Assembly (NCBI GenBank): GCA_949300375.1 | Contig: CASGEB010000012.1 | Span: 1 to 55,581 of the forward strand | Source: an uncultured Pseudomonadota bacterium | GTDB taxonomy: Bacteria; Pseudomonadota; Alphaproteobacteria; RF32; CAG-239 | Reading direction: 5' to 3' | Length of the DNA: 55,581 nucleotides | Part shown: positions 39,475 to 46,827 of the stretch, one piece after another | Layout: each line of letters starts with the position of its first letter | Position numbering within the stretch: the first letter of the stretch is position 1 | Made by a program: the position numbers and the translations under genes | The notes under the pieces: model-generated | What the model saw: only the letters and a program-made list of their open reading frames with translations | Database searches by the model: none | Told to the model about the DNA's origin: nothing

Positions 39475-40242
39475 CTACATTTCTCTGCCTCTGAATCTTA
39501 ACATTTGCATTGAAGAATTAAGATAAACTTTTCCCAAATCTTTTGCATCTTTTGCTATCTCAGACGGAGTATGAGAAATTATTGGCGAAATCGGATTATT
39601 TCGAAATTCAGCCAACTTTGCAGCCGCATTTCTTGTATCCAAACCGCATTCTTCCATCTGTTTTATCGCTGCGGTGAGTTCTTCGGGAGTTACTAAAAAT
39701 ACATGTCCGCCTTTTCCGTCTTTCCCGAGCCAATAGTCTTTTGCTTTTTGGTTTAGGACAATTGTTCTTTCATCTGCATTTTCAGGCAATTCCTTTGGAA
39801 AAGGCTCTCCCGGATCTCCAAACATCATTGTATAAATTCCGCCTTTGCCGGTCGGACCGTAAGGGCCATAAATTGCATGAACAACATTAGTTTTAGGCAT
39901 ATCTTTTGCGTTAACGATAGCAACGTTAATCTGAGCCTCTCCGCGTGTTCCCGGTTCTCTTACAATATTAAAAATTTTGTCTTTTTGCAGTTCATCTGCT
40001 GAGACAACAGCATCCGTACCAACCCAGCGATCGGTTTTAACGGCAAAAACCATACGTCCGGGATTGCCCTTTTCTTCAATCGCATTTTCATAAGCCTTAT
40101 CAAATTTACTCAAGATGTTTGCAATATCATCTTTCGTTGTCGTATTAATTGCTTTAGAACCTATAGTTTGTGAAGTGCTGTCAGAATGCCTGTCCAAATG
40201 TTCAGCATTACTTGCTGCCGGTAAAAATTCCAATTTATCCAT
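39475..40242 (-). CDS. Hypothetical protein, accessory cassette
   Basis: I do not recognise this 255-aa soluble protein. The central part, with AIYGPYGPTGKGGIYTMMFG, DPGEPFPKELPENAD and GKGGHVFLVTPEEL, looks like a compact enzymatic or toxin-type domain. The N-terminus is Ser/Thr-rich without a signal peptide. AAAGGAG precedes the ATG by seven bases. It lies alone between secE and the tRNA-Trp remnants, flanked by 18-bp repeats, and has a palindromic operator-like site upstream. A role as a secreted or toxin-like effector is a guess. Confidence 0.65.
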   Translation of the reverse strand: MDKLEFLPAASNAEHLDRHSDSTSQTIGSKAINTTTKDDIANILSKFDKAYENAIEEKGNPGRMVFAVKTDRWVGTDAVVSADELQKDKIFNIVREPGTRGEAQINVAIVNAKDMPKTNVVHAIYGPYGPTGKGGIYTMMFGDPGEPFPKELPENADERTIVLNQKAKDYWLGKDGKGGHVFLVTPEELTAAIKQMEECGLDTRNAAAKLAEFRNNPISPIISHTPSEIAKDAKDLGKVYLNSSMQMLRFRGREM

Positions 40243-40269
40243 TGCTAATCTCCTTTCTGCAAATACATC

Positions 40270-40290
40270 TTATGTTAGATAATAACATAA
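40270..40290 (-). promoter_or_regulatory. Palindromic operator-like site
   Basis: TTATGTTA (40270-40277) and TAACATAA (40283-40290) form a perfect 8-bp inverted repeat with a 5-nt centre, 28 nt upstream of the 255-aa gene, where the -10 region is expected. It is probably a regulator binding site. Confidence 0.5.
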
Positions 40291-40392
40291 CATATGAAAA
40301 AAAAACAATCTCTTATCAATTTTCTTTTTCCTAAAAACAGCTAAGCCTCCCATTACATAATCATTAAGATAAATAAAAATAAAACCTTTTAT

Positions 40393-40410
40393 ACAAAGAA
40401 ACCACCCTTC
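40393..40410. repeat. 18-bp direct repeat, copy 2
   Basis: ACAAAGAAACCACCCTTC, the partner of 39404-39421. It sits just before the third tRNA-end-like site. Confidence 0.6.
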
Positions 40411-40427
40411 CGGACGGCTCTTTTTAT

Positions 40428-40460
40428 TGGCAGGAGATATTAGAACAATAAGCGGACTTT
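40428..40460 (-). repeat. tRNA-Trp 3'-end-like attachment remnant C
   Basis: The plus strand reads TGGCAGGAGATATT through CGGACTTT. It closely matches site A at 41088-41119 (TGGCAGGGGATATA through CGGACTTT). On the minus strand it would end CTCCTGCCA, like a tRNA-Trp acceptor end with one change. Confidence 0.5.
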
Positions 40461-40529
40461 ATTCACAACAAAAGTCCTTGACTTTTATTTCTAATTTTTA
40501 TAACTTAACAACAATAAAATTTATAATTT

Positions 40530-40790
40530 ATGAATTACTATGGAATACTAATCCTGCTTTGTCTGTTTGCCCTTATCATTTATGATATAGCCAAATTAAA
40601 ACAAATTCAGGATTATGGTGAACCCAAATATTTACCCCCTCTGGTGTCAAGTTACTTAAAGAGGAAAGTAATGACAGTTCTAGACGATATTAGAGGGATT
40701 TTCCTCAATGTAAAAATTCGTTCACCAACAAAGCTTAAAGGAATGCAGTCAACGCCTTGGGTATTTTATCCTAAAGACTGTATGTGTTAA
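40530..40790 (+). CDS. Small membrane protein, accessory region
   Basis: This 86-aa unrecognised protein has one N-terminal hydrophobic helix (about residues 3-23), then a basic cytosolic tail ending in CMC. The ribosome site is weak. It is followed by a good terminator, which supports it being a real transcription unit. It lies between two tRNA-end-like repeats. Confidence 0.5.
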   Translation: MNYYGILILLCLFALIIYDIAKLKQIQDYGEPKYLPPLVSSYLKRKVMTVLDDIRGIFLNVKIRSPTKLKGMQSTPWVFYPKDCMC

Positions 40791-40818
40791 TTAACCAAAT
40801 TATTAATTCTGCGACATC

Positions 40819-40847
40819 CCCGCGAAATACCTGTTTCGCGGGTTTTC
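40819..40847 (+). terminator. Terminator after the 86-aa gene
   Basis: CCCGCGAAA (40819-40827) pairs with TTTCGCGGG (40834-40842), followed by TTTTC. Confidence 0.8.
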
Positions 40848-40978
40848 TTTTATTCATTAAACTCAATATTCCCCAAAACCTATGTTTTTTTAATAGCTGA
40901 AACGTTTGATAAATAAGGAAAAGAATATGAAAATATTTTTAACTAACTTATTAAAAAATAAGGAAATTTAAAAATAAA

Positions 40979-41096
40979 AGTCCGTGTAACAAGCGGGAAA
41001 CGGCTCGGACAGCAGCGCCTTACACGGACTCGATTAAACTATTGATTTATGAAGAAAAAAGACGCTTTTCAGCGCCTTCATCTTGAGTGGCAGGGG
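40979..41096. repeat. 118-bp direct repeat, copy A (tRNA-Trp downstream region)
   Basis: It matches 46710-46827 except for a replaced 20-nt central block and a few changes. On the minus strand it holds the tRNA 3' terminus CCCCTGCCA, a terminator-like GACGCT/AGCGTC hairpin near 41051-41067 (one mismatch in this copy), and an inverted repeat GTCCGTGTAA (40980-40989)/TTACACGGAC (41020-41029). With copy B it brackets the 5.7-kb ATP-grasp/resolvase/repeat-protein segment. Confidence 0.8.
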
Positions 41097-41119
41097 ATAT
41101 AGGATAATACACGGACTTT
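41088..41119 (-). repeat. tRNA-Trp 3'-end attachment remnant A
   Basis: The minus strand ends CCCCTGCCA exactly like the tRNA-Trp fragment at 46819, but the tRNA body is replaced by TATTATCCTATAT preceded by AAAGTCCG. The replacement sequence resembles that at site C, as expected for ends of related integrated elements. Confidence 0.55.
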
Positions 41120-41178
41120 TATTATTCCATTTATCTGAAAAATATGCTATTATGCGTAAAAATTTGAAAGGAATCAAT

Positions 41179-41307
41179 ATGACAAAACTTTACCACTATA
41201 TTACCAAAGGAAATACAGCTCTGACTGAGGGGATAAACACTTATTTCATTAACAGAATAAAAGTTCTTATAATTTGTAAATTATCAATAATTTATTTATA
41301 TATATGA
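41179..41307 (+). pseudogene. Truncated ORF next to the attachment site
   Basis: A 42-codon frame has a good ribosome site (AAAGGAA, five bases from the ATG). It starts MTKLYHYITKGNTALTEGIN and then degenerates into an AT-rich hydrophobic tail ending at TATATGA. The start looks like a genuine protein N-terminus cut off by rearrangement. The family is not recognised with certainty. Confidence 0.4.
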
Positions 41308-41373
41308 AAAACATATTGCAACACATAAAAATTTATTTATTATACAAAATAAAGTTAGATAAGGAAAATAAGT

Positions 41374-41580
41374 ATGCCGACACACATTTTGATATCTACA
41401 GCAAACAGAAAAGTCAATAAAGAAAAACCTGATATGCCACCCGAAACACATTATAATATTATTTGTGGTTATTGGGAAGATAAAAATCATCATCCTCTGG
41501 TTAATAATAAAGTTTTTAGAGATAAACGTACAACAAAGAAAAATGATATAGAAACAGGAGAAGACCAAAAAGGCGAATGA
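41374..41580 (+). CDS. 68-aa putative precursor peptide
   Basis: This 68-aa polar peptide gene has AAGGAAAATA just before its ATG, and its stop overlaps the next start (ATGA), so it is translationally coupled to the ATP-grasp gene. The C-terminal third, KRTTKKNDIETGEDQKGE, is rich in Thr, Lys, Asp and Glu, the residue types joined by graspetide macrocyclases as omega-ester or omega-amide links. The N-terminal part could act as leader. The known PFFxxFL leader motif of microviridins is not present. Function as a RiPP precursor is inferred from context. Confidence 0.55.
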   Translation: MPTHILISTANRKVNKEKPDMPPETHYNIICGYWEDKNHHPLVNNKVFRDKRTTKKNDIETGEDQKGE

Positions 41581-42515
41581 AATATCCTAAGATTCTAATT
41601 CTTTCTGGTATATATGACTTTTCTACAGATGATATATGTGTAGAATTGGAAAAAAGAAAAACAGAATATTTACGTTTAAATCTAGAAAACATTAGTCAGT
41701 TTTCTATACAAATGTTTCCACAGAAAGCATTTATTAGAGTTTCTTACAAAAACTCTGTATGGCTATTAACAAAACAAACGTTACATTCTATTTTTTTCAG
41801 ACAGCCTGTCTTTTTAAGAAACACTCCATCCAAACCTCTAACTAAAGAAGAGCAATTATATAAATCACAATGGATGGCCTTTACTCGCGGATTAATGATA
41901 TTTAATCAGGCCAAATGGGTTAATTTTCCTCAGTCTGTATATTTGGCAGAGTCCAAACCGTATCAATTATATATAGCAAATCAAATAGGTTTTTCCACCC
42001 CAAAAACCATTATCGCAAATTGCTCTATACCTCAAAACTTTGAAAATGAAATAATTATTAAATCTATTGATACTGTATATCTTAAAAATGGAAAATATAA
42101 TTATTTTGCATATTCAAACATTTTAAAAGTCTCCCAATTAAATGATTATGAACTACAATTTGCACCTTTCATGATGCAAAAGTTACTAACAAACAAAACA
42201 GATATAAGAGTAACCATTGTAGGAAATAAAATATTTTCCCACAAAATTTTGTCAGATACCATCATAGACGGCGATTGGAGAAAAATCCCTAAGGAAAAAC
42301 TTAAATACATAGAGATCACTTTAAGTAACGAAATAAAACAAAAGTGTTTAAAACTTAATAGAATACTAAATTTAAATTATTCAGCAATTGATCTTGTTGA
42401 AAGTAATGGAAAAATCTTCTTTTTAGAAATTAATCCAACAGGAGAATGGGGATTTCTCAATTATGATAATAATATCCATTTAGAGGCAGTAATATGCGAT
42501 TATCTAGAATCATAA
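41577..42515 (+). CDS. ATP-grasp ligase, MvdD/graspetide-maturase-like
   Basis: This 312-aa ATP-grasp protein contains IFFRQPVFLR near residue 72, the segment SVYLAESKPYQLYIANQIGF (120-139) and TDIRVTIVGNKIF (208-220), typical of ribosomal-peptide ATP-grasp ligases (MvdC/MvdD, GwsG). The metal-binding end is SAIDLVESNGKIFFLEINPT followed by GEWGFL, with D272, E284 and N286. Enzymes of this family form ester or amide crosslinks between side chains of a precursor peptide. The small gene upstream overlaps by 4 bp and the membrane gene downstream by 22 bp. The codon use is much more AT-rich than the core genes, suggesting transfer. Confidence 0.82.
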   Translation: MKYPKILILSGIYDFSTDDICVELEKRKTEYLRLNLENISQFSIQMFPQKAFIRVSYKNSVWLLTKQTLHSIFFRQPVFLRNTPSKPLTKEEQLYKSQWMAFTRGLMIFNQAKWVNFPQSVYLAESKPYQLYIANQIGFSTPKTIIANCSIPQNFENEIIIKSIDTVYLKNGKYNYFAYSNILKVSQLNDYELQFAPFMMQKLLTNKTDIRVTIVGNKIFSHKILSDTIIDGDWRKIPKEKLKYIEITLSNEIKQKCLKLNRILNLNYSAIDLVESNGKIFFLEINPTGEWGFLNYDNNIHLEAVICDYLES

Positions 42516-43084
42516 ATGAAATTCTTATATTACCTGATTTCCTTTCTGCAAATAAAAAATTAAAAAAGAAAGAAAAAATCACATATAAAAAACTTCCTTC
42601 AGAATATAAATCATTAGCAAAAAAACATTTATTAGAACGCATCAAAGAGGAACATAAAAGAGTTGAAGACATAATAGAAAAGACATACAAAATTCTCACT
42701 TTTTCTGGTGTCTTTTTTACAATAATTTCTCTATCATGGCTAGATACTGTAAATTTTGGGATACAGATAATTCTTTTATATTATGCTGTCATTATGGTAT
42801 TTTTAGGTATATATAGCTTATCTACATATCAAAAATATGGATATGGAACATATTTTAAATTTTTATCACTCAAAAGAAAATCCCAAGAAATTATTGCAAA
42901 TAATCTATATCAAATGGAAATACTTTGCATATCAAAATCTAATATTAATAGCATTTGCTTTATGTGTTTAAGAAATATAGTCATTATTCTTACTATATAT
43001 TATTTATACTCAAAGTTATTAGCTTTACTAAACCAACATACCATTACTCCTCTACAAAATTATATTTCTGATTTTTTATGTTAA
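42494..43084 (+). CDS. Three-helix membrane protein of the ATP-grasp cluster
   Basis: This 196-aa protein has a basic, helical N-terminus (residues 1-65, KKLKKKEK, EEHKRVEDIIEKTYK) followed by hydrophobic helices at about 70-88, 92-112 and 155-180. The layout of a charged helix before a closely spaced TM pair recalls SLATT-type or other small membrane effectors, but no family motif is certain. Overlap with the ATP-grasp gene suggests joint translation. It could export the product, give immunity, or be the target or effector. Confidence 0.6.
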   Translation: MRLSRIINEILILPDFLSANKKLKKKEKITYKKLPSEYKSLAKKHLLERIKEEHKRVEDIIEKTYKILTFSGVFFTIISLSWLDTVNFGIQIILLYYAVIMVFLGIYSLSTYQKYGYGTYFKFLSLKRKSQEIIANNLYQMEILCISKSNINSICFMCLRNIVIILTIYYLYSKLLALLNQHTITPLQNYISDFLC

Positions 43085-43092
43085 ATATAACT

Positions 43093-43260
43093 TCATTTTA
43101 TCCCCCTCATTAAACAATGATAGATCTTAAATCCAGCCAAAGCTTTGAAGATATCAAGGTGAATACTTTCATCTTTTTGTCTCTTACTTGATACACGGGC
43201 AAATATAATGGCTTGCGTACATTTTAGAGAAACAGCTCTTTTCTGATATTTCTTTCTCAT
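43093..43260 (-). pseudogene. Remnant of a serine recombinase N-terminus
   Basis: A 55-codon frame starts MRKKYQKRAVSL and contains AIIFARVSSKRQKDES, matching the (I)YARVSSxxQ start of the serine recombinase catalytic domain, including the nucleophile Ser. It then loses resemblance and stops; nothing of the large C-terminal domains is left. It is probably a decayed large serine recombinase gene that once mobilised this island. Confidence 0.6.
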
Positions 43261-43437
43261 GGCTTAATATTCCTCTTTTAATAAATTACTCCTTTGTTTT
43301 TACACTATATTTATTATGTCGTGTTATTTTGGGAATGTACGCAAAAAAAATGCACCCGTTTGTAACTTTTTTACTAATATTTTACTGATTTTTCAAATAA
43401 TTAACTTCTGTGTCTTGAGAACCGGAAGTTATTTTAT

Positions 43438-43626
43438 TTATGAAGAAAAGTTTTTGTCATCAACGACAAATTCTTTTGAATCTTGATTTTCTTGTTCTAA
43501 GCTCGTCTCAACCGCAATTTTATAAAAGTTGATAAGATTGTTCGCCATTTCTTTTAATTCAACATCCGTAACGTCGGGATAGAGAATTGATAACTCGTCT
43601 TTGAGTTGTTTATACGTATCAGTCAT
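43438..43626 (-). CDS. Small acidic hypothetical protein
   Basis: This 62-aa protein reads from the ATG at 43626 (MTDTYKQLKDELSILYPDVT). It is acidic and helical, ending in polar FVVDDKNFSS. An in-frame TTG at 43653 is an alternative start; neither has a strong ribosome site. It lies about 90 bp downstream of the resolvase gene on the same strand and may be co-transcribed. Function unknown. Confidence 0.5.
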   Translation of the reverse strand: MTDTYKQLKDELSILYPDVTDVELKEMANNLINFYKIAVETSLEQENQDSKEFVVDDKNFSS

Positions 43627-43715
43627 ACAATCTAGAAGTATAAAAGATGACAACTCTACTAAATTAATTTTCCAAATAGTATATTTTTTAACTTATGACA
43701 TAGCGATATTAAAGG

Positions 43716-44312
43716 TTAAGCCATTCTTTCAATAAACCGTCTTAAAGTGCTGCGCTGGACGCCGAGGATTTTGGCAATTTGGGATTTGGAGATGCCTTTG
43801 GATAATAAATTCCGCACTCTTTTAGTATTCTTTGAGAGTTTGAGCTTTTTTGATTCTGCGGAAAACGGACGACCGAGCTTTTTACCGGATGCTTTAAGAT
43901 TAGCCAAAGATGATTTTGTTCTTTGGGAGATTAAGTTTCTTTCTATCTCCGCCGCCAGACTGAAAGCAAATGCCAGGACTTTGGATTGTATGTCATTGCC
44001 TAAGCGGTAGTTTTCTTTCAAAGTCCAGACTTGACAATTTTTATTTAAACAAGTCTCCAAAATCCGCATAACCTCAAGCAAAGACCGACCTAAACGGGAT
44101 ATTTCACAAGTAATCAGGATGTCTTTTTCTTGCAAATTCTCTAACAAAGCGCCAAGTTTACGGTTTTTTAGCGCTTTTCTTGAGGAGATTGTTTCTTCTA
44201 TCCAGTCATCAATTTTCAATCCCTGATTTTTTGCATATTCTTCAATCTCAAAACGTTGATGTTTATAGGTTTGTTTGTCTGTGCTCACCCGAATATAACC
44301 AATAACAGCCAT
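43716..44312 (-). CDS. Serine resolvase/DNA invertase
   Basis: This 198-aa site-specific recombinase has an N-terminal catalytic domain (VIGYIRVSTDKQTYKHQRFE) with the nucleophile Ser in RVST at residue 10, the conserved CEISRLGRSLLEVM near residue 90 and AEIERNLISQRTK near 130. The C-terminal HTH (SKSQIAKILGVQRSTLRRFI) binds DNA. It is complete, so it could act on the repeats of this island or be an invertase. GGAGAAAAC precedes the ATG. Confidence 0.9.
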   Translation of the reverse strand: MAVIGYIRVSTDKQTYKHQRFEIEEYAKNQGLKIDDWIEETISSRKALKNRKLGALLENLQEKDILITCEISRLGRSLLEVMRILETCLNKNCQVWTLKENYRLGNDIQSKVLAFAFSLAAEIERNLISQRTKSSLANLKASGKKLGRPFSAESKKLKLSKNTKRVRNLLSKGISKSQIAKILGVQRSTLRRFIERMA

Positions 44313-44597
44313 TGTTTTCTCCTTAAAATTTCTTAAAAATACCGGTCAATTTATTAGAACGATAAAATCAACCAAATTTTGCAAGTTTCGCACTTTTTCT
44401 TTTCAATAAAAAATCAAGGAAAAATAATAGCTTATTTTCTTTTGGCTTGGGATACATCTCTTATTTAGACAACCGGTCACAATCGTTGGTTTATGTATCA
44501 TAATAAGAAAGGAGATTACACGTTTAATACTAAACACATACAATATCCTGTCGGACAAATTACACTGGTACATATACTTACATCTAAGGAGACTAAA
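44313..44597. other. Resolvase/repeat-protein divergent spacer
   Basis: This 285-bp AT-rich spacer is upstream of both divergent genes. An AGGAG at about 44510 has no start codon nearby. The real ribosome site for the repeat protein is AAGGAG at 44586-44591. An in-frame start at 44493 is judged too far upstream and lacks a ribosome site. No clear promoter motif is seen. Confidence 0.4.
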
Positions 44598-46403
44598 ATG
44601 TCTAAATTGAAAGAAAAGGTTGAGATCTTTCTGAAGAAAACTGAGGCTGAAGACAGATTAGAGGATGGGATACATTTCTCATACAATCGTTTAGAAAAGA
44701 TTCTTTATAAAAGACCGGATTTAGTTTCCGATGTTTTTGAATCTTTTAATTTGGTAGTTCAAAATGAAGAGAATACGGAGGCTACCTTACGTCATGCATA
44801 TGAAGTTTTAGGTAGAATTTTCCAAAACAAACCAGACTTAGCTCCGAAAATTTTTGATATGTTTAGTCTGGCTTTAAAACATAAAAAAAATTCCCAAAAT
44901 TCATTAGATTATGCAAGTAGAGTACTCAAAAAAAGTATTCATCAACAACCGAGTGTCTTGGGTATTTTAAGTAATCTTTTGCAAAATGAAAAAAATGATA
45001 GTCAGTTTCTTATGTATACATATTCTATTTTTGATGATGTACTGATTGACGATAAACAATCGTATAGAGAAGCAATTAAGAAAGATCCGACTTTCGCTCA
45101 TGATATGCTAAAACATTCTAAATCGAGGTTGAAAAATAATAATACAGATTCAAAGACCCTAGAGTGTTTACAACGCCATGTTGCTTTTGCCTTTTATTTT
45201 CATCCTGTTTATTGGGCTGAATCTCTGGATATTTATAAAGAAATTTTACAACATAAAAATTGTAATGAAAATATATTGTCTAAAGCTGAACTCGATTTGC
45301 CTAATTTTGTTACACCTGATATTCCTTTAAAGCCTGAAGTTTTTGATGCCTTCAAGATTTGGTTTCAACATGAAAAGCAATACGATTTGAGCCTTTCGAG
45401 AGAATATTGGTATATATTCAAAAAACTTGCAGAAAACCAGCCAAATCATATTCCTGATGTTTTAAACCTGCTAAAATTTGGTTTGCAGCAAGAGAAAAAC
45501 GGAGAAGAATCTTTTGAAAGTGCATGTATCTCTCTGGGAAAAATTATTGAAATTCAACCATCGTTGCAATCAGAAGTCTTTGATACTTTCAAAGATGTTT
45601 TGCAAAACAAACATCATAATGATTATTCTTTGGGAAAAGTCTATGTTGTTTTGAGTAATATTATTGTTCAGGAACAACCGGATTTTCTTCCGAAAATGTT
45701 TGAAAAAACACAGCCAAATTTGGCTCCCAAAGTCCTAGAACTCGTTGAAGTTGGTTTGCAAAATGATAAAAATGGCAGTTATGCACTTGCTATGGCAAAT
45801 GGAGCTTTGGATGATATTGTTCAGGCACAACCGGATTTGGCTCCGAAGGCTTTTGAAGTTTTTAAATTTGGTTTGCAGAATGATAAAAATAACGATTCTT
45901 CGTTAAGATATGCTCATAAGGTTTTGGGCAGCATTGTTAAAGCTCAACCGGATTTGGCACCGGAGGTTCTTGAAGTTTTTAAAGTTGTTTTGCAAAAGAC
46001 ATCAAGTTACGGGGCTTATGATTGTTTGGAACACATTGCTCAGCTGCGTAAGGATTTGGCTTCAGATGGCCTTGAAGTTTTTAAAGTTGGTGTGCAAAAT
46101 GATAACAATTTCAATATGTCATTAGAAAATTCTTATAGTGTTTTGGATAGTATTGTTAAAGCACGACCGGATTTGGCACCAAAGGCTTTTGAAGTCGTTA
46201 AAGTTGGTTTGCAAAATAAATACAATACGTCATATTCCTTGGAACAAGCGCGAAATACTTTAAAGGAAATTATAAAACAACAGCCCGACTTGGCTTCTGA
46301 ATCGATGAAAACTTTTAAATCTGAGTCTAAGAATACGGGCAAAAAAAATAATTCAAATGTGATTCTTAATAAATATTATCAAAATTCCAAAGGGAAAGAA
46401 TAA
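44598..46403 (+). CDS. Protein of tandem ~39-residue helical repeats
   Basis: This 601-aa soluble protein is made of about twelve degenerate repeats, clearest in the C-terminal half. A unit reads QPDLAPKAFEVFKFGLQNDK followed by NNDSSLRYAHKVLGSIVKA (39 residues). Each unit looks like two helices, predicting an alpha-solenoid similar to HEAT or TPR arrays. The DNA is also repeated at 45700-46200, indicating recent internal duplication. The start at 44598 follows AAGGAG by six bases. No enzymatic domain is seen; it may be a binding scaffold. It is the last gene before the tRNA-Trp remnant. Confidence 0.75.
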   Translation: MSKLKEKVEIFLKKTEAEDRLEDGIHFSYNRLEKILYKRPDLVSDVFESFNLVVQNEENTEATLRHAYEVLGRIFQNKPDLAPKIFDMFSLALKHKKNSQNSLDYASRVLKKSIHQQPSVLGILSNLLQNEKNDSQFLMYTYSIFDDVLIDDKQSYREAIKKDPTFAHDMLKHSKSRLKNNNTDSKTLECLQRHVAFAFYFHPVYWAESLDIYKEILQHKNCNENILSKAELDLPNFVTPDIPLKPEVFDAFKIWFQHEKQYDLSLSREYWYIFKKLAENQPNHIPDVLNLLKFGLQQEKNGEESFESACISLGKIIEIQPSLQSEVFDTFKDVLQNKHHNDYSLGKVYVVLSNIIVQEQPDFLPKMFEKTQPNLAPKVLELVEVGLQNDKNGSYALAMANGALDDIVQAQPDLAPKAFEVFKFGLQNDKNNDSSLRYAHKVLGSIVKAQPDLAPEVLEVFKVVLQKTSSYGAYDCLEHIAQLRKDLASDGLEVFKVGVQNDNNFNMSLENSYSVLDSIVKARPDLAPKAFEVVKVGLQNKYNTSYSLEQARNTLKEIIKQQPDLASESMKTFKSESKNTGKKNNSNVILNKYYQNSKGKE

Positions 46404-46709
46404 TAAGTATCCTGCCTCAATATGAAATTACCGGCGAAAAATCAAGCTATGGCAAGAGAAGTCATACATCTGTCAGACAAGCCTTAAGACGTTTCAAAAT
46501 GTTTCTGTCGGCTGAAAAAATTGGTTTAAAGTCTTATATTTTGACCCATGGATAACGATAAGGTTGTAAAAAAAATAATTTGTCGCTGATGTCAAAAACT
46601 TTCATCATCGCAAGTTTCAAAACCGACTTTTGATAAATGATAATTCCCAAGAGGCTATAAGATTCCAACGGCATTAAATGCTTGTAAAATAAAGAATTTT
46701 GTTTGGGAT
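46404..46709. other. Spacer with vestigial coding sequence
   Basis: About 300 bp without a convincing gene. From about 46410 to 46551 the plus strand stays open and reads QYEITGEKSSYGKRSHTSVR then QALRRFKMFLSAEKIGLKSY, which looks like the end of a protein but has no start. I treat it as a possible remnant. Confidence 0.35.
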
Positions 46710-46827
46710 AGTCCGTGTAACAAGCGGGAAACAGCCTCTTTGATGACATCTCACACGGACTCGGTTAACTTATTGATTTATAAAGAAAAAAGACGCTTTT
46801 CAGCGTCTTCATCTTGAGTGGCAGGGG
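46710..46827. repeat. 118-bp direct repeat, copy B
   Basis: Partner of 40979-41096. On the minus strand it comprises the 3' end of the tRNA-Trp fragment, the GACGCT...AGCGTC terminator hairpin (46791-46808) with a T run, and the GTCCGTGT/ACACGGAC inverted repeat whose 20-nt interior differs completely from copy A. Confidence 0.8.

Noticed and set aside
43402-43431. Inverted repeat TAACTTC/GAAGTTA as terminator of the 62-aa gene
   Set aside because: The stem is short and no clear T run follows on the minus strand, so it is not listed as a terminator.
46534-46749. 71-aa minus-strand frame near the tRNA remnant
   Set aside because: It starts inside the structured 118-bp repeat, has no ribosome site and no recognisable sequence.
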